Below, piece by piece: positions 17,873 through 28,498 of a stretch of DNA of 64,000 bases; the stretch's first letter is position 1, and the number at the start of each line of letters is the position of its first letter. This DNA is from Streptococcus sp. LQJ-218 (lineage in GTDB: Bacteria; Bacillota; Bacilli; Lactobacillales; Streptococcaceae). Under the pieces are notes generated by a model. That model was not told the DNA's origin and did no database searches. It saw only the letters and a list, made by a program, of their open reading frames with translations. The stretch lies in NCBI RefSeq assembly GCF_003428885.1, contig NZ_QQRU01000009.1, positions 1 to 64,000 on the forward strand, read 5' to 3'. Made by a program: the position numbers and the translations under genes.

Positions 17873-18816
17873 TATGGATGGCTAACAATCAATTCCAAAT
17901 CTTGCCCTTCCAGAGTCCAAGCATCAACATCACTTGGCAAGATAAAGTGGCTACCTTTTTGGATTGAATATTCCTTACCGTCTACAATGAGCTGACCTTG
18001 ACCAGCCAAGACACTCAATAAGCTGTAGTCAGCTGTCTTTTCGAAGTCAACTTTTCCAGTAATTTCCCACTTGTAAACTGCAAAGAAATCATTAGAGACA
18101 AGTAAAGTTGAACGCAAATCATCTGCTTTGACAGTCACAGGACGGCTATTTGCAGGCTCACCGATATTTAAAACATCGATGGATTTTTCAAGATGAAGCT
18201 CGCGCAAGTTGCCATTATCATCCTTGCGGTCAAAGTCATAGACACGGTAGGTTGTATCACTAGACTGTTGCGTTTCAAGGATCAAGATTCCCGCACCGAT
18301 GGCGTGCATAGTCCCACTTGGTACATAGAAGAAATCTCCAGCCTTAACAGGGACTTTGGTCAGCAAGGCATCCCAGTTCTTGTCTTCAATTTGCTGGCGG
18401 AGTTCTTCCTTAGACTTGGCATTGTGGCCATAGATAATCTCAGAACCTTCATCTGCGGCGATGATGTACCAGCATTCAGTTTTTCCGAGTTCGCCCTCAT
18501 GCTCTAGTCCATAAGTATCGTCTGGATGAACTTGAACACTGAGCCAGTCATTGGCATCAAGGATTTTGGTCAAAAGTGGAAATACTGGCTCTGGACGGTT
18601 GCCAAACAACTCACGGTGTTCCGCATATAAAGTAGCGAGGTCTGTTCCTTGATAGTGGCCATTGGCTACCTTAGACACTCCATTTGGATGAGCTGAGATC
18701 GCCCAATATTCTCCGATTTTTTCATTTGGAATGTCGTAGCCAAACTCATCACGTAGCTTAGTCCCACCCCAGATTTTTTCTTGCATTACAGAATTTAAAA
18801 ATAATGGTTCTGACAT
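17872..18816 (-). CDS. manA: Mannose-6-phosphate isomerase, class I
   Basis: Interconverts mannose-6-phosphate and fructose-6-phosphate. 314 residues, the short Gram-positive class I form. Zinc ligands are visible in SVQVHPDD (Gln/His, about 93-100), GKTECWYII (Glu, about 111) and FYVPSGTMHAIGAG (His, about 173). A KIWGGTKLRDEFGYD-like opening is typical. It stands alone between convergent and tandem neighbours, with its own terminator. Confidence 0.93.
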   Translation of the reverse strand: MSEPLFLNSVMQEKIWGGTKLRDEFGYDIPNEKIGEYWAISAHPNGVSKVANGHYQGTDLATLYAEHRELFGNRPEPVFPLLTKILDANDWLSVQVHPDDTYGLEHEGELGKTECWYIIAADEGSEIIYGHNAKSKEELRQQIEDKNWDALLTKVPVKAGDFFYVPSGTMHAIGAGILILETQQSSDTTYRVYDFDRKDDNGNLRELHLEKSIDVLNIGEPANSRPVTVKADDLRSTLLVSNDFFAVYKWEITGKVDFEKTADYSLLSVLAGQGQLIVDGKEYSIQKGSHFILPSDVDAWTLEGQDLELIVSHP

Positions 18817-18936
18817 CTTGATCTCCTGTCTGATTTTTCTCCCCTCATTATAGCAAAAAAAGAGTTCGAATTGAACTCTTTTTCCTATCTTATAAAGTAG
18901 GGAGAAGATTTTGTAAAAATAGTGAACAAATGTGCT

Positions 18937-20376
<1,440 letters not shown>

Positions 20377-20405
20377 CACTTTACCTCACTTAATTTGATA
20401 GTTCT

Positions 20406-20411
20406 ATTATA
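20406..20411 (-). promoter_or_regulatory. Candidate -10 of the 6-phospho-beta-glucosidase gene
   Basis: Minus-strand TATAAT about 30 nt before the ATG; no convincing -35 is visible. Confidence 0.4.
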
Positions 20412-20506
20412 CTAAAAAGGGGACAAAAAGTTTGGAACTATCTGGGTAATGACGGGGCTGAGCTTGCTTTTATATATACGAAAAAAGACTGAAATCAGTC
20501 TTCTTT

Positions 20507-20767
20507 TTAAATCAAAGCTGTGATAGCCGTTACTAGACCAAAGACAATACCTGGTGCATTGGCAGCAGCAAGGGGAATATCTCTTTCCTTCTTGAAAAGA
20601 CCGTAGTAAACCCAGAGACTACAGTTGATGGCTGCAACCAAGGGCTGGATAAAATTCCCTTTTTGACCAGCCAGGTTGTTCATAATTTGTGGGAAGTAAG
20701 ATACGTACATCATAACAGACATGAAGGTCGCTACCCAACCCAAAACTTTCATTTGTTTTTCAGACAT
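20507..20767 (-). CDS. SemiSWEET-family sugar transporter
   Basis: An 86-residue protein with three hydrophobic segments and a PQ-loop motif YFPQIMNNL (about 26-34), the hallmark of SemiSWEET/MtN3-saliva transporters, which dimerise to move sugars by facilitated diffusion. Asn in INCSLWVYYG (about 65) matches the substrate-site region. I choose the ATG at 20767 because AGAGG is correctly spaced; an upstream TTG two codons earlier is too close to it. It lies beside the broken 6-phospho-beta-glucosidase. Confidence 0.85.
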   Translation of the reverse strand: MSEKQMKVLGWVATFMSVMMYVSYFPQIMNNLAGQKGNFIQPLVAAINCSLWVYYGLFKKERDIPLAAANAPGIVFGLVTAITALI

Positions 20768-20892
20768 TTTCAAACCTCTTTCATTTTTTATGAATCATAT
20801 TTTATAATCTTTTTTCAAAACAATCAAGACTTTGAAGCTTTTGTTATGAAGATGTAAACTCTCACAATCTTGTGATAAGAAAGAGGAAACAG

Positions 20893-20916
20893 AAAAAGAC
20901 CGGATTGCTCCGATCT
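20893..20916 (-). terminator. Terminator hairpin, copy 1 of 3
   Basis: The 20-mer AGACCGGATTGCTCCGATCT (20897-20916) with an A-run to its left, reading on the minus strand as hairpin plus T-run downstream of the small membrane protein gene. Confidence 0.75.
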
Positions 20917-20952
20917 GTTTGATTCATAAAATGTAAAAATGAATAGCTTTTG

Positions 20953-21108
20953 TCAATTAATGGATTGATTAATCGTCAGTAAGCCATGGTTAATTATTGC
21001 TGCAATATCTTCAAGACCATGCAAAATAAAACTTCCTATAATTAGTCCTATAATAACTGAACAGATAATCATGGTCAAACAGATTAGATAAACATCCTTT
21101 TTTTTCAT
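20953..21108 (-). CDS. Small single-pass membrane protein, unknown function
   Basis: 51 residues from the ATG at 21108, which has a perfect AGGAGG ribosome site 6 nt upstream; a longer ORF to 21177 lacks one. The sequence is MKKKD, a hydrophobic segment (about 6-30, YLICLTMIICSVIIGLIIG) and an amphipathic C-terminal tail. I do not recognise a family. It has its own terminator, a near-copy of the one after spxB, and lies between SemiSWEET and the VOC protein gene. Confidence 0.6.
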   Translation of the reverse strand: MKKKDVYLICLTMIICSVIIGLIIGSFILHGLEDIAAIINHGLLTINQSIN

Positions 21109-21262
21109 CTCTTTCCTCCTAATGAAATAAGAAAATCTACTTGCTACAGCTATGTAAAAAATGTTTCTCCTTTCCATATCAGTTATAGTTTCTATTATTA
21201 TATTTTTATTATAAAGTTTTAAGAAAGCGCTGTCAACTATTTATATGCAATTGCTTTATATT

Positions 21263-21286
21263 AAAAAGACCGGATTGCTCCGATCT
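21263..21286 (-). terminator. Terminator hairpin, copy 2 of 3
   Basis: Same 20-mer at 21267-21286 with AAAAA to its left; serves the VOC protein gene. Confidence 0.75.
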
Positions 21287-21354
21287 TTCAATAGTCCATA
21301 TTCTCATATACTGTTTTAAGAATCATTAAGGTTAACGTCAAATGACTGAGCTCC

Positions 21355-21702
21355 TTATTTCATACGATAAAAATCAATCACTAAACCAGCAGGCCCTTTA
21401 ACTAATAAGGACTCTGTTCCCCAATCCGTTTCACAAGGACCGTGTAAAATTTCGACACCGATATCTTTTAAACGTTTGCAGTTCTGGTCTACATCCTCAA
21501 CCTCGATATGAAGAATGATTCCTGACTGAAAATTTTCCAAAGGAATCAAATGATTTTGGGACAACAAGAGACAGTGACTGCCAATCGTGAACTGAGCAAA
21601 ACCGTCATCAACATAATCGGACTTTTTATCCAAAATACGCTCCAGGTCAGCACAGACTTGGGGAACATTTGAAACGATAATATCTAATTGATTTAAATTC
21701 AT
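21355..21702 (-). CDS. VOC (glyoxalase/bleomycin resistance) family protein
   Basis: 115 residues with the paired beta-alpha-beta-beta-beta pattern of the vicinal-oxygen-chelate fold: NQLDIIVSNVPQVCADLERIL at the start, then GIILHIEVEDVDQNCKRL and the closing LLVKGPAGLVIDFYRMK. Metal-binding residues are not obvious, so enzyme versus binding protein cannot be decided. It is a separate transcription unit downstream of spxB, flanked by two copies of the same terminator hairpin. Confidence 0.75.
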   Translation of the reverse strand: MNLNQLDIIVSNVPQVCADLERILDKKSDYVDDGFAQFTIGSHCLLLSQNHLIPLENFQSGIILHIEVEDVDQNCKRLKDIGVEILHGPCETDWGTESLLVKGPAGLVIDFYRMK

Positions 21703-21716
21703 TTACTATCCTCCAT

Positions 21717-21740
21717 AAAAAGACCGGATTGCTCCGATCT
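21717..21740 (-). terminator. Terminator hairpin, copy 3 of 3 (spxB)
   Basis: Same 20-mer at 21721-21740 with AAAA to its left, 20 nt past the spxB stop. Confidence 0.8.
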
Positions 21741-21760
21741 TTTTAAGTTCCACAAAGGAA

Positions 21761-23536
21761 TTATTTAATTGCGCGTGATTGCAATCCTTCTTCTTCCAAG
21801 AAGAGACGGAATGGTACAAGCTCTTCAGCTTCGTATTTTTCCTTGAAGGCTTTGATAGCTTCTTCTGAGTGTTGTTTTGGATCCAACTCAAGTACTTCTA
21901 CTGGAAGTGGACGGTGTGGAGTGATGTGAGCATCGATCACAACAGTTTTACCTTCTTTGTTCAATTTAACAGCTTCTGCAACAACTGCATCGATGTCTTC
22001 GATACGGTCAACTGTAAATCCTACAGCACCTTGCGCTTCAGCAATTTTCGCGTAGTCAGCGTTTGTGAAGTCACAACCAAACAAGTGTTTGTTTGTGTCT
22101 TCGTATTTGTCCTTGATGAAGGCATATTTACCATTTGAGAAGACAACGTTGATAACTGGAAGGTCATATTGAACGTTTGTGATAACGTCTGGGTAGCACA
22201 TGTTGAATGCACCGTCACCCATGATGTTCCATACTTGGCGATCTGGATTGTCTTTCTTAGCAGCAATACCACCAGGAAGGGCAATACCCATTGTCGCAAA
22301 GAGTGGAGATGTACGCCACATGTTCTTAGGTGTCATGTGAAGGTGACGAGTAGATGTTTGAGTAGTGTCACCTACGTCGATTGAGTAGATAGCGTCTTGA
22401 TCAGCATGTTTGTTGATTGCATTGTAAACTTGGTACAATTGCAATTCACCCTCAGTTTTACCTTCGAGTTTGTTCATGTAATCACGCCAGTTTTGGTTGT
22501 TCTTAACGTTTGCACGCCACCATGGAGTTGATTCAACTGGATTCACTTTGTCAAGGATAGCTTTGGCTGCTTGACCTGCGTCACCAAGGATTGAAGCGTC
22601 AAGGGCATGACGTTTAGCAAGTTTGTAAGGGTCGATATCGACTTGGATGAATTTTTCAGTGTTCTTGAATGCTTCGTAAACTTCAGCAAATGGGAAGTTT
22701 GAGCCAAGGAAAAGAACTGTGTCTGCTTCAAAGACCACTTCGTTGGCTGGTTTCCAACCAACACGGTAAGCAGAACCTGTCAAACCTTCATAGTTCCATT
22801 CAAAGGCTTCAAAGTTTTTACCAGTTGTGATGATTGGTGCTTTGATTTTACGTGACAATTCAGTGATCACTTCACCAGCTTTCACACCACCGTAACCAGC
22901 ATAGATAACTGGACGTTCAGCATTGTTCAAGATTTCAACAGCTTTGTCGATTTCAACTTCGTTCAAGGCAGGAGCGATGAATGAACGCTCGTATGAACCT
23001 GATCCGTAGTATGAGTTTTCGTCGATTTCTTGGAAACCAAAGTTTACTGGAATTTCAACAACAGCTGGACCTTTTTTAGAAACTGCAGCACGACAAGCTT
23101 CGTCAATCACTTTTGGCAATTGCTCAGCGTAAGCTACACGTTTGTTGTAAACAGCGATACCGTTGTACATTGGGTTTTGGTTAAGTTCTTGGAAGGCATC
23201 CATGTTGAGTTCGTTAACTGGACGTGATCCAAGGATTGCTAGGAATGGAGTGTTATCCATAGCTGCATCGTAAACACCGTTAATCAAGTGAGTCGCACCT
23301 GGACCACCTGAACCAACTGCAACACCGATAGAACCGCCGAATTTAGCTTGCATAACCGCTGCAAGAGCACCTGTTTCTTCGTGGCGAACTTGCAAGAAGC
23401 GGATATCTTTATCTTCAGCCAAAGCGTCCATCAATGAGCTGAGTGTTCCTGATGGGATACCGTAGATTGTATCTACACCCCATGTTTTCAATACGTTAAG
23501 CATTGCTGCAGATGCAGTAATTTTTCCTTGAGTCAT
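21761..23536 (-). CDS. spxB: Pyruvate oxidase SpxB
   Basis: Converts pyruvate, phosphate and O2 into acetyl phosphate, CO2 and H2O2, the main peroxide source of mitis-group streptococci. 591 residues with the three ThDP-enzyme domains: ThDP Pyr domain with [10 protein letters not shown] (catalytic Glu, about 54), central FAD domain, and C-terminal ThDP/Mg domain with [14 protein letters not shown] (about 437-450) and [23 protein letters not shown] precedes the ATG. A near-perfect cre palindrome lies upstream, consistent with CcpA control. Monocistronic. Confidence 0.97.
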   Translation of the reverse strand: MTQGKITASAAMLNVLKTWGVDTIYGIPSGTLSSLMDALAEDKDIRFLQVRHEETGALAAVMQAKFGGSIGVAVGSGGPGATHLINGVYDAAMDNTPFLAILGSRPVNELNMDAFQELNQNPMYNGIAVYNKRVAYAEQLPKVIDEACRAAVSKKGPAVVEIPVNFGFQEIDENSYYGSGSYERSFIAPALNEVEIDKAVEILNNAERPVIYAGYGGVKAGEVITELSRKIKAPIITTGKNFEAFEWNYEGLTGSAYRVGWKPANEVVFEADTVLFLGSNFPFAEVYEAFKNTEKFIQVDIDPYKLAKRHALDASILGDAGQAAKAILDKVNPVESTPWWRANVKNNQNWRDYMNKLEGKTEGELQLYQVYNAINKHADQDAIYSIDVGDTTQTSTRHLHMTPKNMWRTSPLFATMGIALPGGIAAKKDNPDRQVWNIMGDGAFNMCYPDVITNVQYDLPVINVVFSNGKYAFIKDKYEDTNKHLFGCDFTNADYAKIAEAQGAVGFTVDRIEDIDAVVAEAVKLNKEGKTVVIDAHITPHRPLPVEVLELDPKQHSEEAIKAFKEKYEAEELVPFRLFLEEEGLQSRAIK

Positions 23537-23594
23537 AATGATAACTCTCCTTCAAATATTTTTAAATCTACTGAAAAAGGTTTCATATAGTTTT

Positions 23595-23607
23595 TGAAAA
23601 CGTTTCA
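23595..23607. promoter_or_regulatory. cre site upstream of spxB
   Basis: TGAAAACGTTTCA, a perfect palindrome fitting the catabolite-responsive element TGNAANCGNTNNCA, 59 nt before the spxB ATG. CcpA is known to influence spxB in pneumococci. Confidence 0.75.
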
Positions 23608-23724
23608 GTAAATTTTTACTCTACTAATTTATCACATTTCGTTCGACTTTACTAAGAATCTGCTCAGAAGTTTTTATTCTCTATTACAGTACAGTTTGAA
23701 AATGTTTTTAAATTCTGTTTTATA

Positions 23725-23802
23725 ATACTCAATGAAAATCAAAGCACAGCTTTGAGATTGCAGGTAAAGCCGATGTGGTTTGAAGCGATTTTAAAAGAGT
23801 AT
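23725..23802. repeat. Degenerate, internally deleted BOX element
   Basis: Begins ATACTCAATGAAAATCAAAG and ends GGTTTGAAGCGATTTTAAAAGAGTAT, the two BOX ends, with only a fragment of the central part between. It sits in the 288-bp spxB-copA gap, next to the copA terminator. Confidence 0.75.
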
Positions 23803-23826
23803 AAAAAGCGAGCAAGCCCGCTTTTT
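23803..23826 (-). terminator. Terminator of the cop operon
   Basis: AAAAAGCG/CGCTTTTT stem around an 8-nt loop, overlapping the copA stop codon. Confidence 0.75.
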
Positions 23827-26068
23827 AATCTATTTTACTAAAGTTTAAGAGAAGGGAACTAGTCAGAACAGATACAGAACTAAAGGCCATGGCTAGACCT
23901 GCCAGTTCTGGGTTGAGAGCTAGTCCAACACCTGAAAATAGTCCTGCTGCAATCGGAATTCCGACAACATTGTAGATAAAGGCCCAGAAAAGATTGAGCA
24001 GAATACGATTAAAGGTCTTCTTACTCATGTCAAAGGCACGTACCACACCTAGGAGGTTATTAGTTGTCAACACCAAATCTGCTGACTCGATGGCGATATC
24101 TGTTCCAGCTCCCATAGCAATCCCCACATCTGCTACACTGAGGGCAGGAGCGTCGTTGATGCCATCACCAACAAAGGCTACTTTGCCAGCTGATTGTAGT
24201 TTATGGATTTCATGAGCTTTTTCTTCTGGCAAGACGCCTGCAATAACCTCCTCGATTCCGATTTGATTTGCAATAGCACGCGCTACACCTGCATTATCTC
24301 CTGTCAGCATGACTGTTTTAAGACCACGTTTTTTTAGCTCACTGATCGCAAGCTTAGCATTTTCCTTAGGAATATCTTGCAAAGCAAGCAAGCCTTTGAT
24401 TTCATTGTCAACAGCCAAGAAAACAACTGTCTTAGCTTCTTTTTCTAGTTGTTCTAGTTTTTCTTGATAAGTGCTAGAAATGTTCATGCCATCCAGCATT
24501 TTAGCATTTCCGAGTAGAACTTGTTTTCCATTGATTTGTCCTGAAACACCTTTTCCGTGCAAGGCTTGGAAATTTTCAACAGTGTGAAGCTCAAGTCCAG
24601 TTTCAGTCGCTCGCTTGACAATGGCTTCAGCCAATGGGTGTTGAGAAGCTTCTTCCAAGGAAGCTGCCAATCCAAGCACTTCTACTTCGTCTCCGATGAT
24701 ATCTGTGACCACTGGTTTTCCTTCTGTCAAAGTCCCGGTCTTATCAAAGACAATCGTTTGGACTTTCTGGATTTCCTGTAGAACCGTTCCGTTTTTGAGG
24801 AGAACTCCCATCTTGGCACTGCGTCCTGTCCCTACCATAAGGGCTGTCGGTGTTGCAAGACCTAAGGCACAAGGGCAGGCAATAATCAAAACCGCCACCG
24901 CATAGAGAAGAGAGGACACAAAGCTAGCTCCAAGCACAACTACACTATCTCTGAGCAAGACAAACCAAACCCAAAAGGTCACAATTCCTAAAATGACAAC
25001 TGCTGGGACAAAAATCCCTGAAATCTTATCCGTCAAGTCCTGAATCGGCGCACGACTGGTTTGAGCTTTCTTCACAAAATCCACAATCTGAGCCAAAACA
25101 GTCTCTGAACCAACTTTTTCTGCTCTAAAAACAAGTGTTCCACTATTATTGATGGTTGAGCCAATCACAGTATCTCCAACTGTCTTGTCCACAGGTAGGC
25201 TCTCACCTGTCACCATAGACTCATCAATACTAGAAATACCTTCCACTACGACACCATCAACCGCAATCTTCTCACCTGGACGCACTCGAATCTGGTCGCC
25301 TACCTTGACTTGTTCCAAAGGAACTTGGACATAGCTTTCATCACGCAAGACTTCTGCTGTTTTAGCCTGCAAGTCAAGTAATTTCTCCACAGCTTGGGAT
25401 GTATTTTTCCGCATTTTCTCCTCAAAAACGGCTCCTAAAAGAACGAAGAAGAGGATAAATCCAGCACTTTCGAAGTAAACAGGAAGACCGGTAAAGAGGG
25501 CAACTAGGCTATAGAAATAGGCCACTAGAGTGCCTAGCGCAACCAAGGTATCCATATTGGCATTGTGCTTTTTAAAGCTGGCCCAAGCGCTCTGGGCATA
25601 AGGACCACCTGCCACCAACATAATCGGTGTTGTGGCTAAAAAGGTGCCCCAACGCATGACTTGGTGACTAATGCTTCCTGTCATCATCCCAATCATGAGA
25701 ATCACAAGAGGCACAGTAAAGATACTAGTAATCCAAAAACGCTGTAAAAGTGATAGGGATTTTCTAGTCTTCTCAACGACTGTATAGCTTCCTTTTTGCA
25801 TCTTCATGCCACAAGAAAATTCATGTTGACCTAATTCTTGAGGTGTAAAACGAATGACTTTCTCCTCATCTACGCCGATTGGTTCCAAGATACCTTCTTC
25901 TTCAAACAGAATTTCCTTATAACAGTTTGAAGGAGTAACGCGATGAAAGGTGATCTCAGCAGGAACTCCTTTTTGCAGTTGAATGTGGGCTGGATGGTAG
26001 CCTTTGTCTGCCGTGATACGGATTTTTTGAATGCCGTTTTCTAGGCTTGCTTTTTCAATTTCAGTCAT
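23825..26068 (-). CDS. copA: Copper-exporting P1B-type ATPase CopA
   Basis: 747 residues. It exports Cu(I). The N-terminal domain (about 1-105) is not a CXXC heavy-metal domain but a cupredoxin-like module with SNCYKEI and FSCGMKM, resembling CupA. Then come membrane helices, the actuator TGES (about 290), the CPC metal site in [12 protein letters not shown] (about 396), phosphorylation DKTGTLTEG (about 440), SQHPLAEA and [10 protein letters not shown] (about 633). It is the last gene of copY-cupA-copA; cupA ends just upstream. A hairpin follows the stop. Confidence 0.96.
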   Translation of the reverse strand: MTEIEKASLENGIQKIRITADKGYHPAHIQLQKGVPAEITFHRVTPSNCYKEILFEEEGILEPIGVDEEKVIRFTPQELGQHEFSCGMKMQKGSYTVVEKTRKSLSLLQRFWITSIFTVPLVILMIGMMTGSISHQVMRWGTFLATTPIMLVAGGPYAQSAWASFKKHNANMDTLVALGTLVAYFYSLVALFTGLPVYFESAGFILFFVLLGAVFEEKMRKNTSQAVEKLLDLQAKTAEVLRDESYVQVPLEQVKVGDQIRVRPGEKIAVDGVVVEGISSIDESMVTGESLPVDKTVGDTVIGSTINNSGTLVFRAEKVGSETVLAQIVDFVKKAQTSRAPIQDLTDKISGIFVPAVVILGIVTFWVWFVLLRDSVVVLGASFVSSLLYAVAVLIIACPCALGLATPTALMVGTGRSAKMGVLLKNGTVLQEIQKVQTIVFDKTGTLTEGKPVVTDIIGDEVEVLGLAASLEEASQHPLAEAIVKRATETGLELHTVENFQALHGKGVSGQINGKQVLLGNAKMLDGMNISSTYQEKLEQLEKEAKTVVFLAVDNEIKGLLALQDIPKENAKLAISELKKRGLKTVMLTGDNAGVARAIANQIGIEEVIAGVLPEEKAHEIHKLQSAGKVAFVGDGINDAPALSVADVGIAMGAGTDIAIESADLVLTTNNLLGVVRAFDMSKKTFNRILLNLFWAFIYNVVGIPIAAGLFSGVGLALNPELAGLAMAFSSVSVLTSSLLLNFSKID

Positions 26069-26077
26069 ATTATTCTC

Positions 26078-26449
26078 CTATTCTACAATCATCTTACCGT
26101 GCATCATATTCATGCCACAAGAGAAACCATATTCTCCAGCCTGCTCAGGCGTGATTTCCACTACATACTCTTCCTTCATTGGCAGGTCCGCATGGACACC
26201 AAAATCTGGAAAAACAATTTGGTCCAGACAGGGTGAGGGGTCCTTACGGTCAAAGACAATGCGGGCTGGCACTGATTTCTTGAGGATAATCAACTCAGGC
26301 GTATAGCCTCCCATGACCTCCACTCGAATCTCTTGGTAGCCGTTTTTTTGCTGGGCCTTTTGTCCAGATTTTTCAGGCTTTTTGAAAAACCAAAACAAGA
26401 TAAAGGCGATAAGAGCAATACAAACAATGGTTACAATACTATTTAACAT
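26078..26449 (-). CDS. cupA: Membrane-anchored copper chaperone CupA
   Basis: A 123-residue protein with one N-terminal membrane helix (about 4-22, IVTIVCIALIAFILFWFF) and a cupredoxin-fold soluble domain. Copper ligands known in the family are present: Cys in DPSPCLDQI (about 74) and the SCGMNMMHGKM cluster (Cys about 111 with three Met). It chelates Cu(I) and passes it to CopA, whose N-terminal domain has the same motif. Nine bases separate it from copA. Confidence 0.93.
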   Translation of the reverse strand: MLNSIVTIVCIALIAFILFWFFKKPEKSGQKAQQKNGYQEIRVEVMGGYTPELIILKKSVPARIVFDRKDPSPCLDQIVFPDFGVHADLPMKEEYVVEITPEQAGEYGFSCGMNMMHGKMIVE

Positions 26450-26459
26450 AACGTCTCCT

Positions 26460-26855
26460 TTACATACAATTACATTTTACTTCTGTTACAGCGCTTGATT
26501 TCTTCTCTGAAATCACAGCTTCCAAATCTTCCAAGTCAGCCTGAGTAAAATCACATTCAGCAATCAAATCAGCCAGCAAGTTCTTAATCCTACGAGAACA
26601 AACCTTGTCCTTGATATCTTGGACAAGCAAGTCTTGACTTTGGTCCAAAGTTAAAAGGGCTGAATAAACAAAGGACTTGCCTTCTCTTTTCCGAGTCAAA
26701 CACTCTTTCTCAACCAAACGAGCCAAAAGAGTCTGAATGGTCGACTTGGACCAGTCGAACCGCTCCGCCAGAACCCTAATCAAATCCGTACTGGTCTGCT
26801 CCCCTTGCATCCAAATAATCTTCATAACCTGCCATTCTGCATCTGAAATCTGCAT
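26460..26855 (-). CDS. copY: Copper-responsive repressor CopY
   Basis: 131 residues of the BlaI/CopY family. The N-terminal winged helix includes DAEWQVMKIIW and WSKSTIQTLLARLVEKE, and the C-terminus ends in the metal-sensing CNCM (CxC), with Cys residues also in VCSRR and ECDF. It represses the cop operon until Cu(I) displaces the structural zinc. I choose the second of two adjacent ATGs (26855), seven bases after AGGAGG. Two cop boxes lie upstream. Confidence 0.93.
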   Translation of the reverse strand: MQISDAEWQVMKIIWMQGEQTSTDLIRVLAERFDWSKSTIQTLLARLVEKECLTRKREGKSFVYSALLTLDQSQDLLVQDIKDKVCSRRIKNLLADLIAECDFTQADLEDLEAVISEKKSSAVTEVKCNCM

Positions 26856-26873
26856 CATCACACCTCCTAAATC

Positions 26874-26923
26874 TACATTTGTCAATTACAGTTATTAGTA
26901 TACTCCCAAAATCTACATTTGTC
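26874..26923 (-). promoter_or_regulatory. cop operon promoter with two CopY operators
   Basis: GACAAATGTA, fitting the cop box KACANNTGTA, occurs at 26874-26883 and 26914-26923, 40 bp apart. The distal box overlaps the -35 TTGACA (26922-26917); after a 17-nt spacer comes the -10 TATACT (26899-26894 region). The proximal box lies in the leader. Confidence 0.85.
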
Positions 26924-26985
26924 AACTATGAAAATCGAATTTTTTTCATTTTTCAATTTTCATTACAAAAGTGATTAAAATACAA

Positions 26986-27011
26986 ACAAAAACCTCCACA
27001 TTCTGTGGAGG
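26986..27011 (-). terminator. lctO terminator
   Basis: CCTCCACA/TGTGGAGG stem with a 3-nt loop followed on the minus strand by TTTTTG. Confidence 0.85.
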
Positions 27012-27023
27012 CAATCTGTTTTA

Positions 27024-28160
27024 TCAATACAATTTTAAGTCACGAGGATCAACTGGGAAGGTTGGGTTGTATGGATTGTGACGGAGTTTGAAGTGTTTGA
27101 CATCTTCAATTGTCTGAGTTCCAGATAACTGCATGACTGTCTTCAATTCTGCATTCAAGTGTTCAAAGACTTGACGCACACCAACACTACCGCCGAGAGC
27201 CAGTCCATAAATGACAGGGCGACCAATAGCTACCAAGTCTGCTCCTGAAGCCAAGGCTTTAAAGACATGTTGACCACGACGAACACCTGAGTCAAAGACA
27301 ATTGGCACACGTTTATCAACTGCTTCTGCTACTTCTTGAAGTGAGTCAAAGGCAGCTGGTCCGCCGTCGATTTGGCGGCCACCGTGGTTGGTTACCCAGA
27401 TACCAGAAGCTCCCGCAGCAAGCGAACGTTCAACGTCCTCACGGCATTGTGGTCCCTTGACATACACAGGAAGTCCTGAATATTCAGCGATAAATTCTAC
27501 GTCACGTGGGGACAAGCGTTGCTTAGCTGATTTGTAAACAAAGTCCATTGATTTACCAGCACCTTCTGGCAGGTATTCTTCAACAATCGGCATACCAACT
27601 GGGAAGACAAAACCATTACGCTTATCAACCTCACGATTGCCCCCTACAGTTGCATCTGCAGTCAAGACAATCGCTTTGTAGCCTTCAGCCTTCACACGGT
27701 CCATGATGTGGCGGTTGATACCGTCATCTTTACTAAAGTAAAATTGGAACCAGTGAGGTGTCCCTTGAAGGGCCTCTGTAATTTCTGGAAGGTCTACAGT
27801 AGAGTAAGAGCTGGTTGTATAAAGAGAACCAAACTCATGCACACCACGCGCAGTAGCCACTTCACCCTGTTCATTTGCTAATTTATGAGCCGCAACAGGC
27901 GCCATAATGATTGGTGAAGACAATTTTTCACCTGCAAATTCAATCTCTGTACTTGGATTTTCAACATTACAAAGCGTATGTGGAACGATGAGTTTGTGGT
28001 TAAAGGCACGAATATTCTCACGTAAAGTGAAAGTATCCTCTGCTCCACTAGCGATATAGCCAAATGCTGCTTTAGGAATAACTTGTTGCGCCATTGGCTC
28101 CAAATCATAAGTGTTAATAAAATCTACAGGTCCTTCTGCATTGCTTGTTTTGTATGACAT
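27024..28160 (-). CDS. lctO: L-lactate oxidase
   Basis: An FMN enzyme converting L-lactate and O2 to pyruvate and H2O2. 378 residues of the alpha-hydroxyacid oxidase family: FGYIASGAEDTFTLREN near the start, FMN-binding APVAAHKLA (about 87), the substrate/catalytic WVTNHGGRQIDGG (His, about 255-267) and the FMN phosphate site FDSGVRRGQHVFKALASGA (about 289-307). AAGGAGGA precedes the ATG and a cre-like sequence sits upstream. Its product feeds SpxB. Confidence 0.95.
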   Translation of the reverse strand: MSYKTSNAEGPVDFINTYDLEPMAQQVIPKAAFGYIASGAEDTFTLRENIRAFNHKLIVPHTLCNVENPSTEIEFAGEKLSSPIIMAPVAAHKLANEQGEVATARGVHEFGSLYTTSSYSTVDLPEITEALQGTPHWFQFYFSKDDGINRHIMDRVKAEGYKAIVLTADATVGGNREVDKRNGFVFPVGMPIVEEYLPEGAGKSMDFVYKSAKQRLSPRDVEFIAEYSGLPVYVKGPQCREDVERSLAAGASGIWVTNHGGRQIDGGPAAFDSLQEVAEAVDKRVPIVFDSGVRRGQHVFKALASGADLVAIGRPVIYGLALGGSVGVRQVFEHLNAELKTVMQLSGTQTIEDVKHFKLRHNPYNPTFPVDPRDLKLY

Positions 28161-28178
28161 AAACTGTCCTCCTTGATA

Positions 28179-28193
28179 AGTAAGCGTTTACTT
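28179..28193. promoter_or_regulatory. cre-like site upstream of lctO
   Basis: AGTAAGCGTTTACTT, a near-palindromic match to the cre core, about 20 nt before the lctO ATG, between any promoter and the ribosome site. The 338-bp gap 28161-28498 otherwise holds the lctO promoter region, a RUP element and the pyrE terminator. Confidence 0.6.
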
Positions 28194-28346
28194 TGTATAT
28201 TACAGAAATAACTTAACTCTTTTTTCAAAATTTTTCAAATATTTTGTTTAGGAATTTCATACTTTCAATCATTTTACAGGGATAATTAAAAATGATAAAC
28301 TTTCTTAAGTTATAGAAATTCAAATAATCCTTTCATTTTCTAGTAA

Positions 28347-28453
28347 TATAGTAGATTGAAATAAGTTGCAAACAAATCGATTAGAAAAGTCAAATTAATT
28401 TCTAGAAAAATTTCAGCAGATACATCGTACTATTCTAGATTCAATACACTATA
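28347..28453. repeat. RUP element (107 bp)
   Basis: Bounded by TATAGTAGATTGAA and, inverted, TATAGTGTATTGAA; total 107 bp, the canonical length of the Repeat Unit of Pneumococcus, a nonautonomous element thought to be mobilised by IS630-Spn1-type transposase. It inserts between lctO and pyrE and abuts the pyrE terminator. Confidence 0.85.
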
Positions 28454-28491
28454 AAAACAAAATCAGGCAACCCTAGTGACTACCTGATTTT
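28453..28491 (-). terminator. pyrE terminator
   Basis: AAAATCAGG/CCTGATTTT stem with a 15-nt loop and a T-run on the minus strand. Confidence 0.8.
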
Positions 28492-28498
28492 CTATGTT

